Source: Rhodoferax sp. TS-BS-61-7
GTDB lineage: Bacteria; Pseudomonadota; Gammaproteobacteria; Burkholderiales; Burkholderiaceae_C
Direction: 5' to 3'
Assembly (NCBI RefSeq): GCF_002943465.1
Contig: NZ_PTQY01000002.1
Span: 186,001-250,000, forward strand
Length of the DNA: 64,000 nucleotides
Of the stretch, positions 46,304 to 53,511 are shown piece after piece. The number at the start of each line of letters is the position of its first letter. The stretch's first letter is position 1. The notes beneath the pieces are model-generated. The model ran no database searches. It was not told the DNA's origin and saw nothing but the letters and a program-made list of their open reading frames with translations. Both the position numbers and the translations under genes were made by a program.

Positions 46304-46831
46304 ATGCCACGCAGCGCGCAAGTCATTCAAAATTTAACCAGCCTATTTGCATCTCAAAACAAAGTATTGACGGTGGCCCAGGGCACGGTCCTTTACAGAG
46401 GAACCTGGTTGGCTCCAGGCAGGAAATTTCCAGATGGAAGCTGGTTTACTCCCATTTTCGACAAGGCGGTTCAATATGTTGGACATACCAAATATGGTCT
46501 AACGCCAAACCAGCTTGAGTCCTCTATTCCTTTCATTTTTAAAACCCAAGTACGGCGTGAGGCTACGTTTATTGTTCTAGAGCAAAGCCATATTGCTGCT
46601 TTTGAGAGGGCGTACCACCCGAGAGCCTGGCAGCACGAATGGCTGCCAGAAGATATCGGAAAGGCAATTGCAATGCTGCCCGATAGCGAAGGTGTTGTTG
46701 GCTTCTATCGACCTGTAACAGAAGAGTATTTCTTTTACGACCCGAGCGCGGAAATTGACTTGGTAGGTAAGTGGGAAGGTATGGAGGCATTGACTGAGCT
46801 TGCTCGGGTTCAACCGGCAGAGTTTGAGTAG
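46304..46831 (+). CDS. Unknown protein with possible ADP-ribosyltransferase-like motifs
   Basis: The 175-residue protein is not recognised. It shows VLYRGTWLAPGRKF (28-41), then GSWFTPIFDKAVQYVGHTKY. An arginine in a L-Y-R-G strand followed by a serine/threonine strand and an aromatic helix resembles the R-S-E arrangement of ADP-ribosyltransferases. A catalytic acid of the EXE kind cannot be picked with confidence. The end (VVGFYRPVTEEYFFYDPSAE) is rich in aromatics. It converges on the IS1595-type transposase gene, 20 bases away, and may be part of, or cut by, that insertion. Confidence 0.5.
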   Translation: MPRSAQVIQNLTSLFASQNKVLTVAQGTVLYRGTWLAPGRKFPDGSWFTPIFDKAVQYVGHTKYGLTPNQLESSIPFIFKTQVRREATFIVLEQSHIAAFERAYHPRAWQHEWLPEDIGKAIAMLPDSEGVVGFYRPVTEEYFFYDPSAEIDLVGKWEGMEALTELARVQPAEFE

Positions 46832-46851
46832 GCCACCGAATTGACAGGCAG

Positions 46852-48087
46852 TCACCTCGGCACCGGCGCCACCCATCCCTTAGGCCGTCCTCTGGCCTTT
46901 GCTGGCTTATTCCCTTCAAGCAGCAACTCCTCCAAGCGGTGCTTCCCCTGCGTGTATCCGCACCAGGACTGAGACGGCCCCACAAACATCACCACTCGCA
47001 AAAGGTTGTGCAGCTTCTCCCCCGTGGGCATCCTGCGCGTGTCTTCCCGCCAAGCTTGCTCTGAAGCGTATTCATGCAGGTACTTGTTCGAGGGGTTCAG
47101 GTACATGCCCTCAACCGCGCGGCGCATGCGCCTGTTGAAGCTCTCCGCCTGGTTGTTGTTCGTTCCTTTGCCATCGCTGTAGGCCTCCGAGTGACTGATG
47201 CTCTTGTGTTCCTTGAATATGCGCCCGAAGGCATCGTATGACCCGTCCTCATCGCTCAGGACGACAGACTCGGCAGAGGCAAACCGGGTGGCCAGTGTCG
47301 TGGCGGTATGACTGGATTCCGTGATGGCAATGCCAACGCGAGTTGCAGTCGCACCCTTGCCTTTGCTGACACCACGTTGGCGCATCACCATCACCATGCG
47401 CCGGTCGGCAGGTTGCTGGACCTTTTTCCAGAACTTATGAGGGACTGGTGGCCCCACAAAGTCTTTGTCGGGCTTCAACAGTTCCACCGGCACCGTGGGT
47501 GCTCCCTTGTGGCGGCTACCCAAAGGCTTATTGCGCTTCTCCCTGTAACGCCTCCCGTTGGTGTCCATCCCGTCCATCTCTTGGTAACCGGCCAGCACTC
47601 CCACGTTGAATCCGCGGGCTATCCCTTCGCGCAGCTTGTGACAGAGCGTGAATATCGTGGGGTAGGTCATGCCCCAGTGCCGGCGGAGCTGCAGGGCAGG
47701 AACGCCTGAAGACCCAGGCATCCAGCTGTGGGCAATTTTCAGGACCTTGCTCAACGGGAGCTTCAGGTCCGCGAAGACCGTCTTGGACGTTACCGAAAAC
47801 GTACTGCCACAGCCTTTGCACTTCCAGCGCAAATCCAATGGCCGCCACAAGTGCGAATCGATGGTCCCGCAGTGTGGGCACGGCATCACCTCTGTCGAGC
47901 CCCACACAGCACCTGCCGTAAGCATGATGGCCTCTTTGGGTGACAGGTTCTCCAGGTCGTCGGCACCGAATCCCACTGCCGCCTTGGACATGTGAAAACT
48001 AGCCGTACCAGTACGCTTGCGCAGCGGAAACAGTTTGCGCTTTCCATCCGGAGTCGCCGTAGCTTCAGTCGAAGTGGTTTCGGTCAT
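46852..48087 (-). CDS. IS1595-family transposase
   Basis: The 411-residue protein has a zinc ribbon (CPHCGTIDSH, then RWKCKGCGSTFSVTSKTVF), followed by the DDE/N core of IS1595-type transposases. EMDGMDTN, VVLSDEDGSYDAF and GTNNNQAESFNRRMRRAVEG hold two aspartates and the Asn/Glu end. The frame is uninterrupted, so the protein could be active. It is the last gene of a minus-strand operon behind two unknown genes (3-base gap from the first). IS1595-type elements sometimes carry passenger genes. No certain terminal repeats were found, though CCGAATT recurs at both sides in opposite orientation. Confidence 0.85.
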   Translation of the reverse strand: MTETTSTEATATPDGKRKLFPLRKRTGTASFHMSKAAVGFGADDLENLSPKEAIMLTAGAVWGSTEVMPCPHCGTIDSHLWRPLDLRWKCKGCGSTFSVTSKTVFADLKLPLSKVLKIAHSWMPGSSGVPALQLRRHWGMTYPTIFTLCHKLREGIARGFNVGVLAGYQEMDGMDTNGRRYREKRNKPLGSRHKGAPTVPVELLKPDKDFVGPPVPHKFWKKVQQPADRRMVMVMRQRGVSKGKGATATRVGIAITESSHTATTLATRFASAESVVLSDEDGSYDAFGRIFKEHKSISHSEAYSDGKGTNNNQAESFNRRMRRAVEGMYLNPSNKYLHEYASEQAWREDTRRMPTGEKLHNLLRVVMFVGPSQSWCGYTQGKHRLEELLLEGNKPAKARGRPKGWVAPVPR

Positions 48088-48090
48088 GAC

Positions 48091-48798
48091 TCAACTCTCA
48101 ATCAAGAAGCGCGTGTACTCTTTCGCCTTGGGCATCGGGTTCAACGGCGTACCTGCCGGCATGCGGTCTTCCAGGTATCGCAGGAACCCAGTCTTCGCAG
48201 GCTCTCGCAAAGCCTCAAGATGGAAGTAGTCAAAACCGTCATCCAGCTTGAGCGTTGGCGGCAGCATCAGCTTGGGCATTGGGCCCAGCCGGTCCTGGTC
48301 GAACAGCGCCCAGCAGATTGCTCGCAAAAGCAGGTCCGCTGGGTTGAGTTGCTTCTGGCCGTACACGAAGTGCGCCTCTCGGGGGCCAAGGACGTCTTCG
48401 GTGAAAGTCGCGGTGTAGTGGCCGCGCCGGCCAGTCTTTTGTGCGATTTCCACGGTGCCAAGCTCCACAGCGCGCTCGGTCAGCGTGGCTTTCTCAATCA
48501 CGGCGCAAAGCTTCGTGGCGTATGCACAGCGGCGGTCAGGCTCACCCAATGCCGGCGCCTGGTCCGCACGGTACAGAACGCGTGTCAAACCTCTTGCGAC
48601 CAAATCCCAGAGGCTGGCGGACCAGCGGGGGTAGCTGGCAACACCATCCGGTGGCATTTCTCCCACGCCGCGCAGCGACATGGCGACAAGGTAGTGAGAG
48701 AGGTGGCCCTTCTTGGCATAGGCGATGTCCAGGACAGCCAACTGCTTACCGGGATTGCGAGTGGCAAGGTCGCCTGAAAAGATGATGACGCGAATCAT
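48091..48798 (-). CDS. Unknown protein, passenger of the IS1595-type operon
   Basis: The 235-residue protein has no recognised domain. It starts MIRVIIFSGDLATRNPGKQL, which might be a hydrolase- or RNase H-like first strand (D10), and continues LDIAYAKKGHLSHYLVAMSL. It overlaps the preceding gene by 4 bases (ATGA) and ends 3 bases before the transposase start, so three genes are coupled. Expression with a transposase suggests a role in transposition or a cargo function. Confidence 0.6.
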   Translation of the reverse strand: MIRVIIFSGDLATRNPGKQLAVLDIAYAKKGHLSHYLVAMSLRGVGEMPPDGVASYPRWSASLWDLVARGLTRVLYRADQAPALGEPDRRCAYATKLCAVIEKATLTERAVELGTVEIAQKTGRRGHYTATFTEDVLGPREAHFVYGQKQLNPADLLLRAICWALFDQDRLGPMPKLMLPPTLKLDDGFDYFHLEALREPAKTGFLRYLEDRMPAGTPLNPMPKAKEYTRFLIES

Positions 48799-49097
48799 TG
48801 GACCAGCTCCACTGACCAGGTTTGGGAGTACGCGGCCTTTTCGATGCGCTCGATACCGCTGACACGCAGCTTATTGTCGACGGCCCAGATGACTTGAGCG
48901 TCAATCAAGGCTGGAATCAGGTCAAAGCCTGACTCGGAAAGGTGGTCGGTAAGCCGGGCGCACACGATGGTGCGGCTCAATTCGGCATCCCGGCTCTCTG
49001 CAATTGACAGTTCCCCGACCACGGGTGGGGTGGTTTCGTGTTCTGGGCGATGGAGGTGGCGCCCCAATTTGCGCAATACCCTGACTTTGACTTTCAT
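48795..49097 (-). CDS. Unknown small protein, first gene of the IS1595-type operon
   Basis: The 100-residue protein (MKVKVRVLRKLGRHLHRPEH, then LSRTIVCARLTDHLSESGFD) is not recognised; it is basic at its N-terminus. It overlaps the next gene by 4 bases. Its promoter region is shared with the divergent DUF6471-type gene and holds two 20-bp direct repeats (49171-49234). Confidence 0.6.
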   Translation of the reverse strand: MKVKVRVLRKLGRHLHRPEHETTPPVVGELSIAESRDAELSRTIVCARLTDHLSESGFDLIPALIDAQVIWAVDNKLRVSGIERIEKAAYSQTWSVELVQ

Positions 49098-49170
49098 GTG
49101 ATGTCCTAAATATCTAAAAGGTTTTGGTACTAGTTTTCCGTTTAGTCATCAAACAGTCGATTTTTTAAAC

Positions 49171-49234
49171 ATGTAACGAATTCGGCACATTGAACTTGCG
49201 AGTAGTCCTTTAGGATGTAACGAATTCAGCACAT
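49171..49234. promoter_or_regulatory. Two 20-bp direct repeats overlapping a start codon
   Basis: ATGTAACGAATTCGGCACAT at 49171-49190 and the same with one change (AG for GG) at 49215-49234 are 44 bases apart, about four helical turns. The second covers the ATG of the DUF6471-type gene. They lie between that gene and the divergent transposase operon, as expected of operators or transposon end-binding sites. Confidence 0.75.
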
Positions 49235-49511
49235 GGCAAACAACCTAAAACGCCGCGCCTTTTACGACGCTCGTGCGAAAGCACTGCTGCGGGAATTGCG
49301 GGAGTCCAAGCAAGTCACCTATGCCGACCTGGCCAAGCGATTGGAGGGTTACGGCGGGGTGATGAGCGAGCGCGTCCTCATCAGTCGCTTCACCCGCGGA
49401 ACGTTTAGCTTGTCCTTTGCACTGATGGTCCTCGACGAGTTGGGCGTGAAGAGCATTGAGGTGCCACATTACGGGGGTACAGGCCAGGGTAAGAAGCCAA
49501 AGGGTGAGTAG
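49233..49511 (+). CDS. DUF6471 domain protein, likely DNA-binding regulator
   Basis: The 92-residue protein matches DUF6471: TYADLAKRLEGYGGVMSERV, ISRFTRGTFSLSFALMVLDELGV. The layout is that of a helix-turn-helix. Its start codon overlaps the second 20-bp direct repeat, and no ribosome site is in place, suggesting leaderless or unusual translation or control by binding its own start. It diverges from the transposase operon, so it may repress that operon. Homologues are common in mobile DNA of proteobacteria. Confidence 0.75.
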   Translation: MANNLKRRAFYDARAKALLRELRESKQVTYADLAKRLEGYGGVMSERVLISRFTRGTFSLSFALMVLDELGVKSIEVPHYGGTGQGKKPKGE

Positions 49512-49540
49512 CGTAAATGGGGGCATGGTGTGTTCCTGTC

Positions 49541-49831
49541 TCAGTCAAGTCGGTTGATTTTTTGGGAATACAGCGCTTGCGCTGCTGCCAGCTTGTCGTC
49601 GACCTCCAGCACGCCATCCACTTCCTTGTCGGTCAGCGTCCACCCGAAAAGCACCAGTTCCAGCTCCGGAAACTTCACCCGGTACTTGGCATAGCACTCC
49701 AGCTGCTTGAGCAGCGCATCGACGGTGCTTGGCCACGCATGCAGTGCCGGTGGCTGATTCGCTGCTTCTCTAAGGGCTGCGGCGCCTGCAGCTTCGACGG
49801 CTGCACGGCTGGGGCGACGTGGCTTGGTCAC
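49541..49831 (-). CDS. Unknown small protein, last gene of the LexA-like operon
   Basis: The 96-residue product (from a GTG at 49831, GTGA overlap with the gene before it) starts TKPRRPSRAAVEAAGAAALR and continues LKQLECYAKYRVKFPELELV. It is alanine-rich and basic at the start. An open frame upstream to 49891 overlaps the neighbour and is not used. It has no recognised domain. It is the fifth gene after the LexA-like repressor. Confidence 0.55.
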   Translation of the reverse strand: MTKPRRPSRAAVEAAGAAALREAANQPPALHAWPSTVDALLKQLECYAKYRVKFPELELVLFGWTLTDKEVDGVLEVDDKLAAAQALYSQKINRLD

Positions 49832-50148
49832 AGCAACCGTTCCCGCACCCGGGCAATGCACCAGGTCAGTTCGATGGGCGAGGTGTCCCACCCTTTGGTG
49901 CGCACCGCCGCGTCAACCTGTTCCAGCAGTGTTTCCAGAGGCTTTTCAGGTTGTTGGGCCTGCTTGCGCTGGCAGTACGCGACCAACTGCTCCACAAGGT
50001 CCGCGCACATCGCATACCGTGCTTCGCGTTCCTCGTCCGAGATGCCTGCAACGTACTGCCCGTCCACCAGTCGCAAGGCAAGCTTCGGCTGCGCGCCACT
50101 GAGTGCGGCTGGCCACGGGTTGCGTGGGAAGGATTCAGGCACGTTCAT
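49828..50148 (-). CDS. Unknown protein of the LexA-like operon
   Basis: The 106-residue protein (MNVPESFPRNPWPAALSG, then LVDGQYVAGISDEEREARYA and AMCADLVEQLVAYCQRK) is unrecognised. The start at 50148 is chosen because GGAGG lies 5 bases before it. The gene overlaps the one before it by 14 bases and the one after it by 4, so it is translated as part of the operon. The last half is helical and may mediate protein contacts. Confidence 0.6.
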   Translation of the reverse strand: MNVPESFPRNPWPAALSGAQPKLALRLVDGQYVAGISDEEREARYAMCADLVEQLVAYCQRKQAQQPEKPLETLLEQVDAAVRTKGWDTSPIELTWCIARVRERLL

Positions 50149-50509
50149 TCGAGCCTCCTGCAATCAATTTCTTGATTTCATTAGTGACGTCAACGACGTC
50201 AACCACCTGATTTCGGCTCTTCCAGATGTTCCAGACGTAGCTGGAGTCTGAGCAAAGCCCCGTCCGCTTGCCTACGAGCTGGTAGACCCTGCCACTTGCA
50301 GTCATGCCTTTGCACGTCACCGCGTCAAACGCAACCATGGGGCTGCTCGCACGACCTTCACGTCCGCGAAGGTTGGTGCCCACAAAATGCCGCGTTCTAA
50401 CCCCAATATCCGGTACGAGTACCTCAAACACGGACCAGTCATCCAGGCACAGCTGCGGCTCGTCCTCTACGGGGGCAATGACCCACACTCCGCCGGTCAT
50501 TTCGAACAT
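50135..50509 (-). CDS. Unknown protein, paralogue B of the LexA-like operon
   Basis: The 124-residue protein shares a clear pattern with the gene at 51006-51359: LDDWSVFEVLV, TRHFVGTNL, TASGRVYQLVGK, and YVWNIWKSRNQ. These make the two a pair of paralogues placed on both sides of the HAD gene. The start at 50509 has GGAG 5 bases before it and overlaps the HAD stop codon by 13 bases; an ATG at 50500 would make an exact ATGA overlap. The repeated W, F and V strands suggest a beta-rich fold. Function unknown. Confidence 0.65.
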   Translation of the reverse strand: MFEMTGGVWVIAPVEDEPQLCLDDWSVFEVLVPDIGVRTRHFVGTNLRGREGRASSPMVAFDAVTCKGMTASGRVYQLVGKRTGLCSDSSYVWNIWKSRNQVVDVVDVTNEIKKLIAGGSNERA

Positions 50510-51009
50510 AGCTGCTCCAGTGCGGCCTTGAGTCGCTCAAGCACTTCAGGGTGGCTGATGCCGTCCTTGTCATGTGTCTGGATGAATTTGCCGGCACTCT
50601 CAGGCGGCCAGCCCTCGCCGTCGTCATCCAACGCAATCCAACCACGAGGTTTGCGCCGCAGGACGTCCTCCCAGACTTGTTGCCCTCGAGGTAGCTCCAT
50701 AAACAGGTCTTCATCCATCCGGGAATGGAACGTGGCACCCAGGACGCGTTGGCGCAAACGTGGGCCTAACTGTTTTGCAGACTTGGCGCATCCATAGCGG
50801 CGGACCCATGACGTGCTCAAGACGATTCGTACTTGTGGGTACGGCGCAAGCAACGTTTCCAGCAAACCAATGTGCTGGAAAATTTTGTACTGTTCAGGCG
50901 CCGACAAGTAGGCGCCGATGCGGGGGTGCCAAAGGACGTTCTCGTGGTGGAGCACGCCGTCAAAATCCAAGTAGAGAAGCAGCAAACCGTTGCCAGAGAG
51001 GGGTCTCAT
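50497..51009 (-). CDS. HAD-family protein, SAK-type nucleic acid phosphatase-like
   Basis: The 170-residue protein begins with the HAD motif LYLDFDGVLHHENVL (Asp nucleophile and DxDGV), has LSTSWVRRYG as motif II, and a final acidic motif in GWIALDDDGEGWP. It matches the HAD domain of Swiss-army-knife RNA-repair proteins (HAD_SAK type), which remove phosphates from nucleic acid ends. It lies between two paralogous genes and overlaps both neighbours (4 bases upstream, 13 downstream). Downstream of a LexA-like repressor, it suggests a damage-induced role in repairing or altering nucleic acid ends; that is inference. Confidence 0.75.
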   Translation of the reverse strand: MRPLSGNGLLLLYLDFDGVLHHENVLWHPRIGAYLSAPEQYKIFQHIGLLETLLAPYPQVRIVLSTSWVRRYGCAKSAKQLGPRLRQRVLGATFHSRMDEDLFMELPRGQQVWEDVLRRKPRGWIALDDDGEGWPPESAGKFIQTHDKDGISHPEVLERLKAALEQLCSK

Positions 51010-51359
51010 ACGCTGCCTCCGTCATTGAAGAAGCCCAGGTACTTGGACATACCGAAAGTGATGTCACGTTCTTCGTGAATTTGGTTCAGCCGCTTCCAGC
51101 GTACCCACATGCGAGAGCTCTCGAGGTGACGCCCGGATTGACCTACGAGCTGGAACACGCGGCCGCTCGCGGCGGTGCCGATGCCCGTTGATGGGTCAAA
51201 GGTGCCGATTGCTGAGCTGACTTGCGGAAGGTCCAGGTCTTCGGCGTAACCGACAAAATGCCGGGTCCAGAGGTTCTCCGGTCCGAACAAAGGGACCTCG
51301 TATACCGACCAGTCTGTGAGAGCCACTACGGGCTCATTGGTGTGAATTCTTTCCGTCAT
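51006..51359 (-). CDS. Unknown protein, paralogue A of the LexA-like operon
   Basis: The 117-residue protein has LTDWSVYEVPLFGPENLWTR, HFVGYAEDL, TAASGRVFQLVGQSGRH and MWVRWKRLNQ, matching the gene at 50135-50509. It is the first gene after the LexA-like repressor, 122 bases downstream of it, and overlaps the HAD gene by 4 bases (ATGA). Two relatives flanking an enzyme in one operon suggest a complex of A, HAD and B proteins. Function unknown. Confidence 0.65.
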   Translation of the reverse strand: MTERIHTNEPVVALTDWSVYEVPLFGPENLWTRHFVGYAEDLDLPQVSSAIGTFDPSTGIGTAASGRVFQLVGQSGRHLESSRMWVRWKRLNQIHEERDITFGMSKYLGFFNDGGSV

Positions 51360-51481
51360 ATTGTTTGTTTTCAGATTCGTTAGGACGTAGCTCTCCCTGA
51401 GCCTTGAAATCTCTCAAGGCCGTGTGAGTGAGACCGGGGGCCGCGGACGGCTAAGGGGTGGGGCTGGAGGTGTTCAGTAGG

Positions 51482-52057
51482 TCACCTCCGCACGCGTCTT
51501 ACGACGCTGACTACGACCCCGAGCAGCTCTAAGGAGGCTTTGGGGTGGATGGGCTTGTAGGCCAGGTTGGCGGCTTCAAGGAAGTATTTGCCGTCTGTGT
51601 CCAAGCGCAGGGTTTTGACAGTGAGCTCCCCGTCAGCATAGGCCACGACGATGTCGCCGGGCTTGGTGGGGGTGTTGTGCTCCACAGCCAGCAGGTCGCC
51701 GTCGAAGATGCCTGCGTCCTTCATGCTGTCGCCTTTGACGCGGTGCAGGGACGTACGATTTGGCTCGTCGATGAGGTAGTCGTCCAGGGTGAGCAGTTCT
51801 GGCTCTTCCTGGCTCACAGGCTGGGGTAGGCCGGCACGCACAGGGCCCAGTAATGGGCGGGCAAAGAACTTTTTGCTGGGAGCGATGCGGCCGTCTTGTC
51901 GCTGCAGATAGCCGGCCTCCGTCAGGCGGTTGATGAGAGCAAAAACGCTGGATGTTGAGCTCAGGCCCAGCACGTCGCATAGCTTGGCCATCGAGGGAAA
52001 GGCGCTGTTGGCCTTCCAATAGCTTCTCAAAGCTGCCAGGTACTTCTCATCATTCAT
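51482..52057 (-). CDS. LexA/UmuD-like self-cleaving repressor (second LexA)
   Basis: The 191-residue protein has an N-terminal winged helix (MNDEKYLAALRSYWKANSAF, SMAKLCDVLGLSSTSSVFAL) and a S24 peptidase domain with cleavage site Ala75-Gly76 in GPVRAGLPQ, serine 111 in VKGDSMKDAG and lysine 148 in GELTVKTLR. The start at 52057 is chosen because the DNA-binding part begins there. Upstream lie a CGAAC-N4-GTTCG box and a CTG-N10-CAG box. It thus looks damage-controlled and could control itself and the five genes after it. It differs from the chromosomal LexA at 21799-22473. Confidence 0.85.
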   Translation of the reverse strand: MNDEKYLAALRSYWKANSAFPSMAKLCDVLGLSSTSSVFALINRLTEAGYLQRQDGRIAPSKKFFARPLLGPVRAGLPQPVSQEEPELLTLDDYLIDEPNRTSLHRVKGDSMKDAGIFDGDLLAVEHNTPTKPGDIVVAYADGELTVKTLRLDTDGKYFLEAANLAYKPIHPKASLELLGVVVSVVRRVRR

Positions 52058-52070
52058 CAGTTTGCTCCAT

Positions 52071-52084
52071 CGAACGTTTGTTCG
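52071..52084. promoter_or_regulatory. CGAAC-N4-GTTCG operator (LexA box of Gram-positive type)
   Basis: CGAACGTTTGTTCG is a perfect 5-4-5 palindrome, 14 bases before the LexA-like start. On the reverse strand it reads CGAACAAACGTTCG, which fits CGAACRNRYGTTCG, the consensus of Bacillus LexA. It is the likely operator of the LexA-like protein itself. Confidence 0.75.
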
Positions 52085-52093
52085 TTGGATTAA

Positions 52094-52109
52094 CTGTACG
52101 CGTATCCAG
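52094..52109. promoter_or_regulatory. CTG-N10-CAG operator (host LexA box)
   Basis: CTGTACGCGTATCCAG fits CTG-N10-CAG, the operator form also found at lexA (22521 and 22540). It lies 10 bases upstream of the other box, so host LexA may also act on this promoter. Confidence 0.8.
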
Positions 52110-52223
52110 TATTTTTGCAAATTCTGGGAAAAGTTCCCGAGTAATGTCGCGGGAATTCTGGCTGTTTTGATTGAGGCTGGTTTTTTGCCGTAACGGACTC
52201 TCAGATTGCCGCAGAAGCTAGAT

Positions 52224-53417
52224 TCAAAGGTCTTTGGTGCGATTGAGCAAACTTTGCACCCTGAGTTCGACGTCAGCCTCTTGGCTAAGCTTTAAGCGTT
52301 TGCATCCACGGAGTAGTTTCTCGGAGGTATATGGGTCTTTTTCAATTTCCTTTGAGTTTTCAGAGGTAGTAATGAGTCCCCATGCGCACGCCCCCACGAA
52401 GTCTCCGCGGGACTTGAGAGCGTAGATGTGATTAGTTCGCATCATTAAATTGCCGCCCATTGCGCCCCATTCAGAGTAAGCGTTGGCCAGCGATGGGACG
52501 AACGCTGAGCTTCCGAAAAGCTTAGGGGACTCAACGATGTCTGAAATATCGTAGAACATTGAGATATCCGGAGACAGGCTCTTTGCCGCGACATCCAACA
52601 CTTCGGTCTGTTGAGGCTTTGATAGCCGTTGGCAACTATTGCTTACCGCCGCAACCCATGACTTGTATTTGCCCGTTCCCAAACTGGTAACGGCTGCGTG
52701 GCACTCCTTCATTGCAGGTGTAAAGGATTTCGAGTTGAGGGCTAGCTCGGCACTTTCCAACCTCTTTGCCAATGCTTCTTTGCTGATTGTGTTGTATGCG
52801 TCCTGGGCGAAAACATAGCCCAATGTGTTTCCAATTGGAGTTGCGGGTTCACTTGCAAATTGAGCTCCCAAGGTCTGCCCCTCCGTGTCCAAGGGGATGA
52901 ACAGGTCTCCCTCCGTCTTGGGAACTTCGGCACGGTCTAAACAAAGGCTTAAGCAGGTAGAGGGAATCACAGCTGCGAAGTGCCCGTCAGGTGAAAGCCT
53001 GATGCCGCAATACCGACCGAAAACACGGTAGCCAATTAGTTCTTTGTTAGTCGGAGATTCGGCAACTTTGAATCCGACCTCCAAGAACTTGTAATTCTCT
53101 TGCTGTAAAAAATCATCTCTGAAAGTGTTGTCTTGATACCGGCTCAGCACGTAGTCATCACGATACTTGGTAAGGCCTGGACAAAGGTTTACAACCTTCG
53201 GCCAAGCAGCGGTAACGATAGACCGAGATTCACCCTCGAAGTGATGAGAGATTTCTTGCGCTTCGATGCTTATGTCGCGGGCGGAGGCCCGGGAACTCGC
53301 CGAATCACTGCAGCCCAAGGACATGCAAAGCGCGACTCCGGTCAAGGCTCCGGCCAAGATTTTTGAGAGTGGAAATACTGACCCAGAAGGTGTCAGCTTG
53401 TTTAGGGATGCGGGCAT
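52224..53417 (-). CDS. Unknown lipoprotein
   Basis: The 397-residue protein has a lipoprotein leader (ILAGALTGVALCMSLGCSDS, lipobox SLGC, Cys near residue 36). The rest is unrecognised, with NLCPGLTKYRDDYVLSRYQD, IGYRVFGRYCGIRLSPDGHF, and a helical C-terminus (SLANAYSEWGAMGGNLMMRT). Several cysteines (GRYCGIR, STCLSLCLDR) could form disulfides in the periplasm. It stands alone between the LexA-like repressor and the HEPN/LOTUS gene, divergent from the latter. Confidence 0.65.
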   Translation of the reverse strand: MPASLNKLTPSGSVFPLSKILAGALTGVALCMSLGCSDSASSRASARDISIEAQEISHHFEGESRSIVTAAWPKVVNLCPGLTKYRDDYVLSRYQDNTFRDDFLQQENYKFLEVGFKVAESPTNKELIGYRVFGRYCGIRLSPDGHFAAVIPSTCLSLCLDRAEVPKTEGDLFIPLDTEGQTLGAQFASEPATPIGNTLGYVFAQDAYNTISKEALAKRLESAELALNSKSFTPAMKECHAAVTSLGTGKYKSWVAAVSNSCQRLSKPQQTEVLDVAAKSLSPDISMFYDISDIVESPKLFGSSAFVPSLANAYSEWGAMGGNLMMRTNHIYALKSRGDFVGACAWGLITTSENSKEIEKDPYTSEKLLRGCKRLKLSQEADVELRVQSLLNRTKDL

Positions 53418-53511
53418 GTGAACAGCTTTCGAATTTGCCCTGTGTAGGTACTCTGCCTTGCTTCACGCGACCTAAAATGATTTCAGAAGTACAAACCTAG
53501 GGTGAGAAAAA

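Noticed and set aside
46836..49190. CCGAATT at 46836-46842 and its complement near 49180 as terminal inverted repeats of the IS1595-type element
   Set aside because: Only seven bases plus ACA agree, and no flanking target duplication could be identified, so the ends are not called as features.
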